Source: Leifsonia sp. CL147 (GTDB lineage Bacteria > Actinomycetota > Actinomycetes > Actinomycetales > Microbacteriaceae). Taken from it: a DNA stretch of 64,000 nucleotides. Below, one piece after another: positions 7,974 to 16,262 of the stretch. Numbering within the stretch: the first letter of the stretch is position 1; each line of letters opens with the position of its first letter. The stretch covers positions 124,001 to 188,000 of the forward strand of contig NZ_FOTM01000002.1 of assembly GCF_900114565.1 (NCBI RefSeq), written 5' to 3'. The notes beneath the pieces are model-generated. The model saw only the letters and a program-made list of their open reading frames with translations, did not search any database and had not been told where the DNA came from. The position numbers were made by a program, and so were the translations under genes.

Positions 7974-9972
7974 TCGGGACTGGTCGCCGGTGGAGATGCA
8001 TGCAGACCCGACGCCCGGCACTGTGGAGATCGCGCATGCGTGGATGGGCAATCTCCAGGCGCACGGGGCTTGGCTGCAACAGCTGGCGGGGGTGATGGAC
8101 GGGGTGCTGAACCTCGTGCAGCCTCCCGCATGGACCGGGCTGGCGGCGGATGCCTTCTGCGCGCGGCTCCGGGGTGTCCGGGATGCCGCGAACACGTCCT
8201 CGGCCCGGAACGCTGAGGCCGCGGAGGCGTGCAACACCTGGGTCAACGCGATGTGGTCCATCCAGTTCACGGCGGACAATGCGCTCGAGGCGGCGGAAGA
8301 GGCCCTCGCGGACATTGCGACCCAGGAGGCGGCGGCGATGACCCTGGGCAGCAAGCACGCCGCGTTGCTTCTCGCGCAGACAACGTTGGAGAAGACGTAC
8401 TCCCGCTACGCGGACAACCCGCCACCGCCGGGAACGCACATTCCGACTGGGCTGGAACTGCAGGCCGCACGCCGGAAGGCCGAAACGGTCGAAGACGAAC
8501 TCCGCCAGGCCCAGCGACTGCTCGAGGACGCGCAGCAGCGCCTGGACCAGGCCCGTCGAGACGCCCAGACCGCGAAGGACGAGTACGAGCACGCGGAGAG
8601 CACGTTCGTCACCCGGATGGACGCCACCTTGAACGGCGCACCCGCCCATGCCACCACGCCCGAGCTGCACGACTTCACCTCCGGGTTCGGCAAACTCACC
8701 ACCGTCGACAAGACCGGGGTGATCAGCACGCCCGTGGACGCGATGCTCCTGCTGGAACGGCTCCTCCCGGCCGAGATGAACCTTCTGCTCGCCGGCGACT
8801 CCGCCACCGAGCAGTTCTGGGACCACCCGCCGGCTCCGGACGTGGTCGCCGGCTGGTGGAACAGCTTGGAACCCGCGATCCGCGACGCGTTCATCACCGA
8901 CGCACCCGGCATCATCGGCAACCTGCCCGGCATCCCCTACTCGGATCGGAACCGGGCGAATCTCATTACCCTGCACGACGCCATGAAGAACCCGAACCTC
9001 ACACCGGAGCAGAAGGCCGTGCTCAAGAAGATGGAGCTGGCGCTCAATCCTCCTGTCAGAGGTGTTCCCGTGCAGGTGGTGGCGTTCAATCTGTATGCTC
9101 ATCCGCCGATGGTCGCGGTCGGATACGGCGACCTCGACACCTGCAGCGACACCACCTGGTGCGCCTCCGGAATGGGCTTCGGCGCGAAAGACGCCCTCGA
9201 CTCCTGGAGCGACGCCGCGAAGAACCTCTGGAACGCACAAAAGAAACTGGGCGAGCCGCATCCGGGCGTAGTGGCCTGTCTGGAATACGACAACCCCGAC
9301 CTGGCCGGGGTGAACGTCAGCGACGCGGCCAAGGACGGGGCGCGCCGGTTCGCGGCCGAGCTCGACGGTGACGCCGCCGTGCGGGACGTGTTCGGCCCAG
9401 GTCCCGCACCGATCAACGTGGTCGCACACTCCTACGGCACCACGATGGCCGCGATCGCGCTCACCCTCACCCACATCCGAGTCGACGCGTTCGTCATGGT
9501 CGGCTCCGCCGGAATCGACACCGGCCTCGTCCCGTCCCTCTCGAAACTCCACGCCGATCACGTCTACACCACCGCTGCCAGCGAGGACCTCCTGGCACCC
9601 TTCGGGGCAGCGTTGTCGGGACGCGCTGAACCCAATCCAGGTGTTGCGAGACCGCTCGACCCGTCGATCGGCGGAGCGACCTCGTTCTCCTCCGACGGCG
9701 ACGGCGACCTTCTCCGGGTGGATGGCCACAACCCCCTCGGCGAGAAGGGCCATACCACCCACAGCGGATTCCAGAACGCGGCCCCGTCCGAAGACCACGG
9801 CTACTTCGACCCGCGAACCCAGTCGCTCAAAAACATCGCCGCCACCACAACAGGTCGACTGGACCAACTCAGCGGGACGTTGACCGACACCGCGAAGGCT
9901 GCAGCCGAGCACAACAAGGACATCACCGAGGCCCAGCAACGGTTGAACCAGTCGCTGGTGGAGGGCCGATGA
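7963..9972 (+). CDS. Large alpha/beta hydrolase (DUF1023-type) with helical N-terminus, candidate secreted effector
   Basis: This 669-residue protein has three parts. Residues ~1-150 are helical, with LVQPPAWTGLAADAF resembling the Trp-containing turn of WXG proteins. Residues ~165-220 are a highly charged coiled coil (repeating RKAETVEDELRQAQRLLE-type heptads). The C-terminal ~300 residues form an alpha/beta hydrolase with nucleophile motif AHSYGTT (Ser near 489), and a His-rich C-terminal end (GHTTHSG, EDHGYFD) that should hold the catalytic His; this is the DUF1023 family. The substrate is unknown. I chose GTG 7963, coupled to the preceding gene; ATG 7996 is an alternative. No signal peptide is visible, consistent with type VII-like export. 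The lipoprotein genes that follow overlap by four bases. Confidence 0.7.
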   Translation: MRSSRDWSPVEMHADPTPGTVEIAHAWMGNLQAHGAWLQQLAGVMDGVLNLVQPPAWTGLAADAFCARLRGVRDAANTSSARNAEAAEACNTWVNAMWSIQFTADNALEAAEEALADIATQEAAAMTLGSKHAALLLAQTTLEKTYSRYADNPPPPGTHIPTGLELQAARRKAETVEDELRQAQRLLEDAQQRLDQARRDAQTAKDEYEHAESTFVTRMDATLNGAPAHATTPELHDFTSGFGKLTTVDKTGVISTPVDAMLLLERLLPAEMNLLLAGDSATEQFWDHPPAPDVVAGWWNSLEPAIRDAFITDAPGIIGNLPGIPYSDRNRANLITLHDAMKNPNLTPEQKAVLKKMELALNPPVRGVPVQVVAFNLYAHPPMVAVGYGDLDTCSDTTWCASGMGFGAKDALDSWSDAAKNLWNAQKKLGEPHPGVVACLEYDNPDLAGVNVSDAAKDGARRFAAELDGDAAVRDVFGPGPAPINVVAHSYGTTMAAIALTLTHIRVDAFVMVGSAGIDTGLVPSLSKLHADHVYTTAASEDLLAPFGAALSGRAEPNPGVARPLDPSIGGATSFSSDGDGDLLRVDGHNPLGEKGHTTHSGFQNAAPSEDHGYFDPRTQSLKNIAATTTGRLDQLSGTLTDTAKAAAEHNKDITEAQQRLNQSLVEGR

Positions 9973-10592
9973 CCCCACGCACTCGCACCGCTATCCAGCT
10001 CGCCGCGATTCTCACGCTCATCCTTGGAGGCTGCACCATGACCCCGACCGAACCCCAGAAGACCGGGCAACAACTCCGCACCGAAACCATCGCCGCCATG
10101 AACGCCGCCATCACCGCCTCGGGCCTCCCCGACGGATGGTCCACCGATTGGCTACCCGGAGGCTACCCGTGGGACCCGGACACCGAAGAGTTCCTCGGCG
10201 CCGGCTGCAGCACCGAGAACGGCTCCCGCCGCCAGCGCTTCGACGCCGAGCTATACCACACGCCCGTCGGCGACCCGATCGAGTTCGCCCACCGGGTCGC
10301 CGATTACTGGGCACACCAGGGCTACCGAACAAGCACCGTTGGTGACATCGGCGGCGGGCACAGCATCGAACTCCGGGCGGACCGCGCCGACGGAAGCCTC
10401 TACGCCGGCGTCGTCGGCAGCGACACACTCTTCAACCTCGGCATCTACTCCGAATGCTCCACCGACCCCACCCTCGACAAGTTCGCCGGCCCCACCGGCT
10501 ACCGCGAGTTCGACTTCTTCGAACCGGACCCCTATAGCCCCACCAACCACCCCACCATCACCCCATACCCCACCCCTGAACCCGCCGGATGA
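9969..10592 (+). CDS. Lipoprotein, first copy of a tandem family
   Basis: A 207-residue protein with a lipoprotein signal peptide ending in the lipobox LGGC, so the mature chain would be lipid-anchored at Cys 22 outside the membrane. The mature part carries LPDGW, WDPDTEEFLGA, CSTENGS, YHTPVGDP and QGY blocks, all repeated in the next gene, and a Pro/Thr-rich C-terminal tail. Besides the lipid-anchored Cys, cysteines in CSTENG and ECSTDP could form a disulfide. I do not recognise a named family. The ATGA overlap with the hydrolase stop means shared translation, which suggests a functional link such as a surface partner or immunity protein; that is inference. Confidence 0.75.
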   Translation: MTPRTRTAIQLAAILTLILGGCTMTPTEPQKTGQQLRTETIAAMNAAITASGLPDGWSTDWLPGGYPWDPDTEEFLGAGCSTENGSRRQRFDAELYHTPVGDPIEFAHRVADYWAHQGYRTSTVGDIGGGHSIELRADRADGSLYAGVVGSDTLFNLGIYSECSTDPTLDKFAGPTGYREFDFFEPDPYSPTNHPTITPYPTPEPAG

Positions 10593-11218
10593 CCCGAATC
10601 GCCGCAGCCACACTCGCCCTGATCCTCACGTTCACCCTTGGAGGCTGCACCATGACCCCGACCGAACCCCAAAAGACCGGACAAGAACTCCGCGCCGAGA
10701 CCATCACCGCGATGAATGCCGCCATCACCGCCTCCGGCCTCCCCGACGGATGGACCACTCTTCCCAGAGATGAGGGCTTTCCGTGGGACCCGGACACCGA
10801 AGAGTTCCTCGGCGCCGACTGCAGCACCGAGAACGGTTCCAGCCGCCAGCGCTTTGTGGCGGACTTGTACCACACGCCCGTAGGGGACCCGGTCGAATTC
10901 GCACACAAGATGGCCCAGTACTGGGCCGATCAGGGCTACACCGTCAGTGCCGTCGGCGACACCGCTAACGGCCTCGGACATCAGCACTACACCGACTACC
11001 GAGCCGACCGCGCCGACGGCACCCTCTACGCCGGCGTCGTCGGCAGCGACGCACTCTTCAACCTCGAGATCTTCTCCGAATGCTCCACCGACCCCACCCT
11101 GGACAAATTCGCCGGCCCCACCGGCTACCGCGACTTCGACTACCACGACCCGGACCCCTACCACCCCACCAACCACCCCACCATCACCCCCTACCCCACC
11201 CCTGAACCCACCGGATGA
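10589..11218 (+). CDS. Lipoprotein, second copy of a tandem family
   Basis: A 209-residue paralogue of the preceding gene. The signal peptide ends in LGGC and the mature protein begins TMTPTEPQKTGQ, identical to the first copy. Most blocks are the same or close (AAITASGLPDGW, WDPDTEEFLGA, CSTENGS, PTLDKFAGPTGYR), while the segment after LPDGW and the stretch around residues 125-145 differ. The ATG overlaps the stop of the first copy (ATGA), so all genes from 7686 on are coupled. Recent tandem duplication with local divergence is what one sees for immunity or surface-recognition proteins. The function is unknown. Confidence 0.75.
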   Translation: MTRIAAATLALILTFTLGGCTMTPTEPQKTGQELRAETITAMNAAITASGLPDGWTTLPRDEGFPWDPDTEEFLGADCSTENGSSRQRFVADLYHTPVGDPVEFAHKMAQYWADQGYTVSAVGDTANGLGHQHYTDYRADRADGTLYAGVVGSDALFNLEIFSECSTDPTLDKFAGPTGYRDFDYHDPDPYHPTNHPTITPYPTPEPTG

Positions 11219-11367
11219 CCCGGACCGCCGCAGCACTCTTCGCATTCACCTTTGGAGGCTGCACCATGACCTCACCCGACCGAATCCCAAAAGACCCGAC
11301 AACAACTCCGCTGGCGAATCCATCACCGTCTCCGGGCTCCCCGACTGATGGACACCAACGCCGGTGA
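11215..11367 (+). pseudogene. Decayed third copy of the lipoprotein gene
   Basis: Again starting in an ATGA overlap, this open frame encodes about 50 residues: a shortened signal peptide with FGGC, then CTMT as in the two intact copies. An indel soon after shifts the frame. In another frame the DNA still reads ITVSGLPD, the family's conserved block, where the codon for Gly in LPDGW has become TGA. About 20 bases found in copy two are missing in between, and the rest of the gene is absent. This is a degraded, truncated third repeat of the array; a short lipopeptide could still be made. Confidence 0.75.
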
Positions 11368-11421
11368 ACTACCAAGAGGAGTTCAACGTAGAGCGGCTTC
11401 AGACGGACCTGTGGATAAGCT

Positions 11422-12072
11422 TCAGCGGCGCAGATTTCCGCGGATGAATGTGGAGATGTCCCCGAGCTCCAGCGACGAGATGGCGTGTCCCATCCCCTCA
11501 TAGATGCGCGCGTCGAGCGAGGAGTGTTCCGGCAGCCACTGGGTGGTCCGGTCGAGCGACGCGACCGGGATGGCATCGTCGAGCGTGCCCCGCCCCCAGA
11601 ACACCGGGACGCGCGCCTTCGCGAGTTCGGCATCCCGCGGCTGAGCACCCTTCACCACGAACCCCGACAGCTGCACCGCATAGTCGAAGCGCTCGGGCGC
11701 CAGGCGCAGGAGCTGGAGTGTCAGTGCGCCCCCTTGCGAGAAGCCGAGCAGCCCGGTCGGCGTCCGGGGCTGCTCGTCCAGCCACTCCAGGACGGCACGG
11801 GCGGCGGCGTCCGCGTTTCCGGCGAGCGGATCGCCGGGAACGTTGGTGAAGCGCGAGAACCACGCGAAGCCCGGACCTTCGGGGATGGGCGCGCGCAACG
11901 AGGCGATCACCGGCTCCAACGGCAGATACGCAGCGATCCCGAACAGGTCGGCTTCGTCGGACGCGTAGCCGTGGAGCAGGACCAGCAGCGGCCGGCCCGC
12001 TCGGTCTTGCTCGGAGGCGGACCAGAGCACGGCGTCGCGGTCGATGCGCAGGTCGGGAGCGGGGAAGGGCAT
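11422..12072 (-). CDS. Alpha/beta hydrolase, phospholipase/carboxylesterase family
   Basis: A 216-residue cytoplasmic hydrolase of the phospholipase/carboxylesterase type. It has the oxyanion loop LLHGYASDEADLF near residues 32-44, the nucleophile motif GFSQGG (Ser near 118), an Asp in the GRGTLDDAIP loop and the catalytic His in EGMGHAIS. Family members cleave short-chain esters or acyl-thioesters; the true substrate is unknown. I chose ATG 12072; the GGAGG stretch upstream lies almost against it, so a leaderless or slightly different start is possible. It is convergent with the lipoprotein array and divergent from the Nudix gene. Confidence 0.85.
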   Translation of the reverse strand: MPFPAPDLRIDRDAVLWSASEQDRAGRPLLVLLHGYASDEADLFGIAAYLPLEPVIASLRAPIPEGPGFAWFSRFTNVPGDPLAGNADAAARAVLEWLDEQPRTPTGLLGFSQGGALTLQLLRLAPERFDYAVQLSGFVVKGAQPRDAELAKARVPVFWGRGTLDDAIPVASLDRTTQWLPEHSSLDARIYEGMGHAISSLELGDISTFIRGNLRR

Positions 12073-12187
12073 CCTCCATTGTGTCCTGGCGCCATGATCC
12101 GTCCACAGCCCCCGTCGGAGTGCCGCCCATCCACAGATCCGCCTGGCCCTCGTCCGCCGCGACCGCGGGCGTCCGTAGGATTCATGC

Positions 12188-12769
12188 ATGAGCGTACGCA
12201 CCCCGGACCCGGACCCCACGCCCGACCCGCTGCCCGGCGACGGCCCGCAGGCAGGACCGGCCTGGCTGTCCGACATCGAATTGGAGCAGATCCGCCGTCG
12301 GCTTCCTCTGCTGTACGTCGAGGCGGTCCCCGTCCGAGTGGATGGGCTGGGCCAGGTGACCGAGGTGGGCATCCTCCTGCGCGCGAACGCCGTCGGGCAG
12401 ATGACGCGGACACTCGTCTCGGGTCGGGTGATGTACGGCGAGACCCTCCGCGAGGCGCTCTTCCGTCATCTCGAGAAGGATCTGGGGCCGATGGCCTTCC
12501 CGCAGCTGCCGGCGAGCCCGATCCCGTTCCAGGTGGCCGAGTACTTCCCGATGCCCGGCGTCACGCCCTACACCGATGAGCGCCAGCACGCCGTGTCGCT
12601 CGCCTACGTGGTTCCCGTGACCGGAACATGCGAGCCGCGACAGGATGCGCTGGAGCTGACCTGGATGACGCCGGACGAGGCCACCTCCGCCGCCGTGGGT
12701 GAGGAGATGGAGGGCGGCCGCGGTGCGCTCGTCAAGGCCGCCATGGCGTCCCTCGGGCGCATGAGCTGA
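12188..12769 (+). CDS. Nudix-like hydrolase (DUF4916-type) with degenerate Nudix box
   Basis: A 193-residue protein with a Nudix fold. The Nudix box is recognisable as G-RVMYG-E, seven residues, then RHLEKDLG, around residues 79-100. In the canonical box the last part is REUxEExGU with two metal-binding Glu residues; here these positions read Lys-Asp, so catalysis may be altered or lost. The rest (AEYFPMPGVTPYTDERQHAVSLAYVVPV) fits the actinobacterial DUF4916 group. The N-terminal 25 residues are Pro/Asp-rich. The start is ATG 12188 with AGGATT upstream. It is divergent from the esterase and its target is unknown. Confidence 0.75.
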   Translation: MSVRTPDPDPTPDPLPGDGPQAGPAWLSDIELEQIRRRLPLLYVEAVPVRVDGLGQVTEVGILLRANAVGQMTRTLVSGRVMYGETLREALFRHLEKDLGPMAFPQLPASPIPFQVAEYFPMPGVTPYTDERQHAVSLAYVVPVTGTCEPRQDALELTWMTPDEATSAAVGEEMEGGRGALVKAAMASLGRMS

Positions 12770-12810
12770 GCACCGCAACGGCCGCCGAAAAGTCGGTCTT
12801 GCACTATTCG

Positions 12811-12825
12811 GCTAATGGTATTAGC
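12811..12825. promoter_or_regulatory. Candidate TetR operator
   Basis: A perfect inverted repeat, GCTAAT, GGT, ATTAGC, ends nine bases before the ATG of the hydrolase at 12835, whose operon partner is a TetR regulator. It is AT-rich in a GC-rich background. Its placement would let a bound TetR dimer block transcription of both genes, giving autorepression. Confidence 0.6.
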
Positions 12826-12834
12826 TTTACGGCT

Positions 12835-13698
12835 ATGACCGCTTCCGTCGAATCCAACGTCTCGTATCTCCAGCGTCCCGAGGGCCGTGTGAGCTACACC
12901 GTCGAGGGCGAAGGCCCTCTCGTCGTCGCCGTGCCCGGCATGGGTGACCTCCGCTCCACCTTCCGGGAGCTCGTCCGGCCGCTGGTCGAGGCGGGCTACC
13001 GGGTCGCCGTCACCGACCTCCGTGCGCAAGGCGACTCGGACACGACGTTCCGGGAGTTCGGCGACGTCCCGACCGCGCGCGACCTGATCGCTCTGATCGA
13101 GGAGCTCGGCGGCCCAGCCGTCGTGCTCGGCAACTCGATGGGCGCCGCCGCGGCCGCCTGGGTGGCCGCGGAACGTCCGGACCTCGTCAGCGGCCTGGTC
13201 TTCTACGGCCCGCTGCTGCGGGAGCCGGCGGCGAGCCGCGCCGCCACCTTCTTCCAGCACCTGCTCTACCGCGTCCTCTTCGTCACGCCGTGGGGCGCCG
13301 GCGTCTGGGCCGGCTACTACCGGAAGAACCTCAACCCCGGCCGGCAGGCGCCGTGGCTCGGGGAGCAGGTCGCGGCCATCCGCACGTCCCTCTCCGAGCC
13401 GGGCCGCCTGAGCAGCTTCCGCCGGCTGACCCTGCAGCTGAACCATTCGGTCGTCGAGCCGCGGCTCCCCGAGGTGCATGCTCCGATGCTGGCCTACGTC
13501 GGCGACCTGGACCCGGACTACCGCGACCCGGCGGCCGAGGGGGCGTGGATGGAGTCGATCGGTGCGCAGGTCGTGCGGGTGCCCGAGGCCGGGCACTTCC
13601 CGCAGTCGCAGCGGCCGGACATCACCGTGCCGGGAACTCTCGCGTTCCTCGCGGAGCGGCGGACGACGGACGGCTCGGCCTGGGCTGCGCGTGCCTAG
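12835..13698 (+). CDS. Alpha/beta hydrolase
   Basis: A 287-residue alpha/beta hydrolase. After an N-terminal strand region (GRVSYTVEGEGPLVVAVPG), it shows GMGDLRSTFRELV, the DLRAQGDSD loop, the nucleophile motif GNSMGAAAA (Ser near 102), and the late motif EAGHFPQSQ with the catalytic His. A lid of helices covers residues ~120-200. No signal peptide is present. ATG 12835 lies directly downstream of the palindrome at 12811; a TTG at 12799 would read through the operator and is rejected. The TetR gene overlaps its end by eight bases, so the two form one operon and the regulator likely senses the hydrolase's substrate or product. Confidence 0.85.
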   Translation: MTASVESNVSYLQRPEGRVSYTVEGEGPLVVAVPGMGDLRSTFRELVRPLVEAGYRVAVTDLRAQGDSDTTFREFGDVPTARDLIALIEELGGPAVVLGNSMGAAAAAWVAAERPDLVSGLVFYGPLLREPAASRAATFFQHLLYRVLFVTPWGAGVWAGYYRKNLNPGRQAPWLGEQVAAIRTSLSEPGRLSSFRRLTLQLNHSVVEPRLPEVHAPMLAYVGDLDPDYRDPAAEGAWMESIGAQVVRVPEAGHFPQSQRPDITVPGTLAFLAERRTTDGSAWAARA

Positions 13699-14335
13699 GG
13701 CCGGCCTCACCCGGGCAGCGGTGACCGCGGTCGCGCTCGACGTCGTCGACGAGGGTGGGCCGGCGGGATTCGACCGGCTGACCCTCGCGGCCGTCGCGGG
13801 CCGCGCCGGCGTGGCGGTCCCCAGCCTGTACAAGCACGTGGCGTCGCTCGACGACCTGCGGCGGCTCGTGGCGACGCAGTCCCTCATCGACCTGACCGCC
13901 GTGCTGAGCCGGGCGACAGTCGGTCGCGCCGGCCCGGACGCCGTCCGCGCGGCCGCAGCGGCACTCCGCGACTTCGGCCGGCAGCATCCCGGACGGTATG
14001 CGTCCGCGCAGGTCGCGGCGGACCCGTCCGACCCCGCCAACGCCGAGCTCGTGGCCCGGGCGGAGGAGACGGTCGCGGTGCTCGCGGGCGTCCTGCGCGG
14101 CTTCGGACTCCCCGACGACGCCCTCATCGACGCGATCAGGATGCTGCGCAGCGCCATCCACGGCTTCGTCACCCTGGAGCTCGGCGGCGGCTTCGGCCTC
14201 CCGTACGACCTCGATCGCAGCTACGACGTCCTGGTCGAGGGAACCATCGCCGCCCTCGCCCGCCTCACCCGCCTCGCCCCGCCCCTCCCGCTCCCCCGCG
14301 CCGCACCCCCCACCATCGAGTCCACACAGACTTGA
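13691..14335 (+). CDS. TetR family transcriptional regulator
   Basis: A 214-residue TetR repressor starting at GTG 13691, inside the end of the hydrolase gene. The DNA-binding domain is RLTLAAVAGRAGVAVPSLYKHVASLDDLRRLVA at about residues 27-60, with SLYKHV as the recognition helix typical of TetR. The C-terminal ligand domain is of the WHG type, with IHGFVTLELGGGFG conserved. A Pro-rich tail follows. It probably binds the repeat at 12811-12825 and controls its own operon. The ligand is unknown. Confidence 0.88.
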   Translation: MPRAGLTRAAVTAVALDVVDEGGPAGFDRLTLAAVAGRAGVAVPSLYKHVASLDDLRRLVATQSLIDLTAVLSRATVGRAGPDAVRAAAAALRDFGRQHPGRYASAQVAADPSDPANAELVARAEETVAVLAGVLRGFGLPDDALIDAIRMLRSAIHGFVTLELGGGFGLPYDLDRSYDVLVEGTIAALARLTRLAPPLPLPRAAPPTIESTQT

Positions 14336-14414
14336 CGGCGAGAGCGCTCCCACTGTGCAATCTCTGCGGACTCGATGGCGGGGGAGGCGCCGGCGGGAAC
14401 GTGAGGGTGTGAGG

Positions 14415-16010
14415 TCAGCCCTGCGCGCGGCGTGAGCCCTGGCCGCGGCGCACGGAGGCGTCGGACCGCGACGCGGCCGGGCGGGAGCCGCCGTGGTCGC
14501 GCTGGGCGGCACCGGCGCGCGAGGGCGCTGCCTGCTGGGCGACGGCGGCACGCTGGCCTCCGCGACGGCGCGAGCCGCCGCCTGCACCGGCGGTCTCGGA
14601 GACGCCGGCACCGCGGCCGGAGCCGCCGCCGTCGCGCCCGCCGACGCGGCCGGAGCCGCCGCCGACGCGGCCGGAGCCGCCGCCGACGCGGCCGGAGCCG
14701 CCGCCGTCACGCGCACCGGCACCCTGGCCGCCACCGGCGCCACCGCCGCGACGCGCACGCTTCCGCTGCGCGTTCGCGCCCTGCGACGTACCGCCGCCGC
14801 CCGCGGGCCGCTGCTCCTGCAGCGACGGCGCGACGTGGGCCGCCACCTCACCGACGAGCGAGACGACCGCCGGGGATGTCGCGGTGACCCGCTGCGGCGT
14901 CGCCGCGATCGCGGCCTTGCGCAGCAGGGTCCGCACGTCCTCGGCCTGCGAGGACAGCATGACGGTGACGACGTCACCGGCGCTGCCGGCACGCGCGGTG
15001 CGCCCGGAGCGGTGCAGGTACGCCTTGTGCTCGGCCGGCGGGTCCACGTGCACGACGAGCTCGACGTTGTCCACGTGGACGCCGCGAGCGGCGACGTCCG
15101 TCGCGACGAGCACCTTCACGCTGCCCTCGCCGAAGGCGGCGAGGTTGCGGTCGCGGGCGCCCTGCGCGAGGTTGCCGTGCAGGTCGACCGACGGGATGCC
15201 GGAGGCCGTGAGCTGCTTGGCGAGCTTCTTCGCCTGGTGCTTGGTGCGGGTGAACAGGATGCGGCGGCCCGTGCCGGAGGCGAGCGCCTCCACGAGGGCC
15301 TTCTTCTCATCCGGCCCGTCCACCTGGAGCACGTGGTGAGTCATCGCCTCGACCGGGCTGTTCTCGTCGTCGACGGAGTGCAGCACGGGGGAGTGCAGGA
15401 AGCGCTTCACCAGCTTGTCCACGCCGTTGTCGAGCGTTGCGGAGAACAGTAGGCGCTGGCCGTCGGCCGGCGTGGCCGCCAGCAGGCGGGTGACGACGGG
15501 GAGGAAGCCGAGGTCGGCCATGTGGTCGGCCTCGTCCAGCACGGTGATCTCGATCGCGTCGAGCGAGACGAAGCGCTGCTTCATCAGGTCTTCGAGGCGG
15601 CCGGGGCAGGCGACGAGGATGTCGACACCGGCCTTGAGCTCGGCCACCTGCTTGTTCTGCGAGACCCCGCCGAAGACGGTGGACACGCGCAGGTCGTAGC
15701 GGTCGGCGAGCGGCCGGATGGCCGTCGCGATCTGGGTGGCCAGCTCACGGGTCGGCGCGAGCACGAGGGCCAGCGGCCGTCCCGCGCGGCGGGGACCGCC
15801 GGCGAGCACGGTGCCGAGGCGGGCGACGAGCGGCAGGCCGAAGGCGATGGTCTTGCCCGAGCCGGTCTTGCCGCGGCCCAGCACGTCCTTGCCCGCGAGG
15901 GCGTCAGGGAGCGTGTCGGCCTGGATGGGGAACGGGGTTGTCTTGCCGTCGGCCGCGAGGGCGGCGACGAGCGGAGCGGGAACGCCGAGTTCGGCGAAGG
16001 AGAGAGTCAC
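14415..16010 (-). CDS. DEAD-box RNA helicase
   Basis: A 531-residue DEAD-box helicase. Visible motifs are the Q motif (FPIQADTLPDAL), Walker A in GKTGSGKT near residue 47, PTRELA, the DEAD box (VLDEADHMADLG) near 157, SATLD, and HRSGRTARAG in the second RecA domain. The last ~110 residues are a Gly/Arg/Ser-rich low-complexity tail with GGSGRVG repeats, typical of RhlE-like RNA helicases that act in ribosome assembly, RNA decay or cold growth. The GTG start at 16010 has GAAAGG upstream; the longer reading to 16073 has no support. It is divergent from helD across a 252-base region that holds an eight-base-pair hairpin at 16152-16171. Confidence 0.93.
   Translation of the reverse strand: MTLSFAELGVPAPLVAALAADGKTTPFPIQADTLPDALAGKDVLGRGKTGSGKTIAFGLPLVARLGTVLAGGPRRAGRPLALVLAPTRELATQIATAIRPLADRYDLRVSTVFGGVSQNKQVAELKAGVDILVACPGRLEDLMKQRFVSLDAIEITVLDEADHMADLGFLPVVTRLLAATPADGQRLLFSATLDNGVDKLVKRFLHSPVLHSVDDENSPVEAMTHHVLQVDGPDEKKALVEALASGTGRRILFTRTKHQAKKLAKQLTASGIPSVDLHGNLAQGARDRNLAAFGEGSVKVLVATDVAARGVHVDNVELVVHVDPPAEHKAYLHRSGRTARAGSAGDVVTVMLSSQAEDVRTLLRKAAIAATPQRVTATSPAVVSLVGEVAAHVAPSLQEQRPAGGGGTSQGANAQRKRARRGGGAGGGQGAGARDGGGSGRVGGGSGRVGGGSGRVGGRDGGGSGRGAGVSETAGAGGGSRRRGGQRAAVAQQAAPSRAGAAQRDHGGSRPAASRSDASVRRGQGSRRAQG
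14641..14703. repeat. Three perfect 21-bp tandem repeats inside the helicase gene
   Basis: Three identical 21-base units, starting CCGACGCGG, lie head to tail at 14641, 14662 and 14683. On the minus strand each unit encodes one GGSGRVG heptad of the helicase's disordered tail. Being a multiple of three, gain or loss of a unit would change tail length without breaking the frame. Confidence 0.9.
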
Positions 16011-16162
16011 AGAGGTGCCTTTCAGGCATGAGACCCGGTCGGCAGGGCGGACCGGGGTGGGTGGCGAGCGCACCGAGCGGAGCGATCGTTCGCCGTATGA
16101 AGAGAAGCGTGCGGGGCATGGCCCGGCGCAACGCGAAGCGTTCTACGACGCCGCGGGCAGAG

Positions 16163-16191
16163 TTGCCCGCGCGTCCACTCTAGGGCATAAC
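16163..16191 (+). promoter_or_regulatory. Candidate promoter of helD
   Basis: TTGCCC at 16163-16168 and CATAAC at 16186-16191 are separated by 17 bases, matching a housekeeping promoter at four of six positions in each box. It lies about 70 bases before the helD start. Confidence 0.4.
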
Positions 16192-16262
16192 GCCGCACGA
16201 GTGCTGAGAGCGCAGGCACAACCGGAGGTCGTAGACTGTCGGCCCGGAAACGAGAGGTGGCC

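Noticed and set aside
7894-9978. A 694-residue frame antisense to the large hydrolase
   Set aside because: The plus strand has the Ser motif, coiled coil and coupled neighbours; the minus strand has none.
14641-14703. CRISPR-like repeats
   Set aside because: The units are directly adjacent with no spacers and encode in-frame heptads of the helicase.
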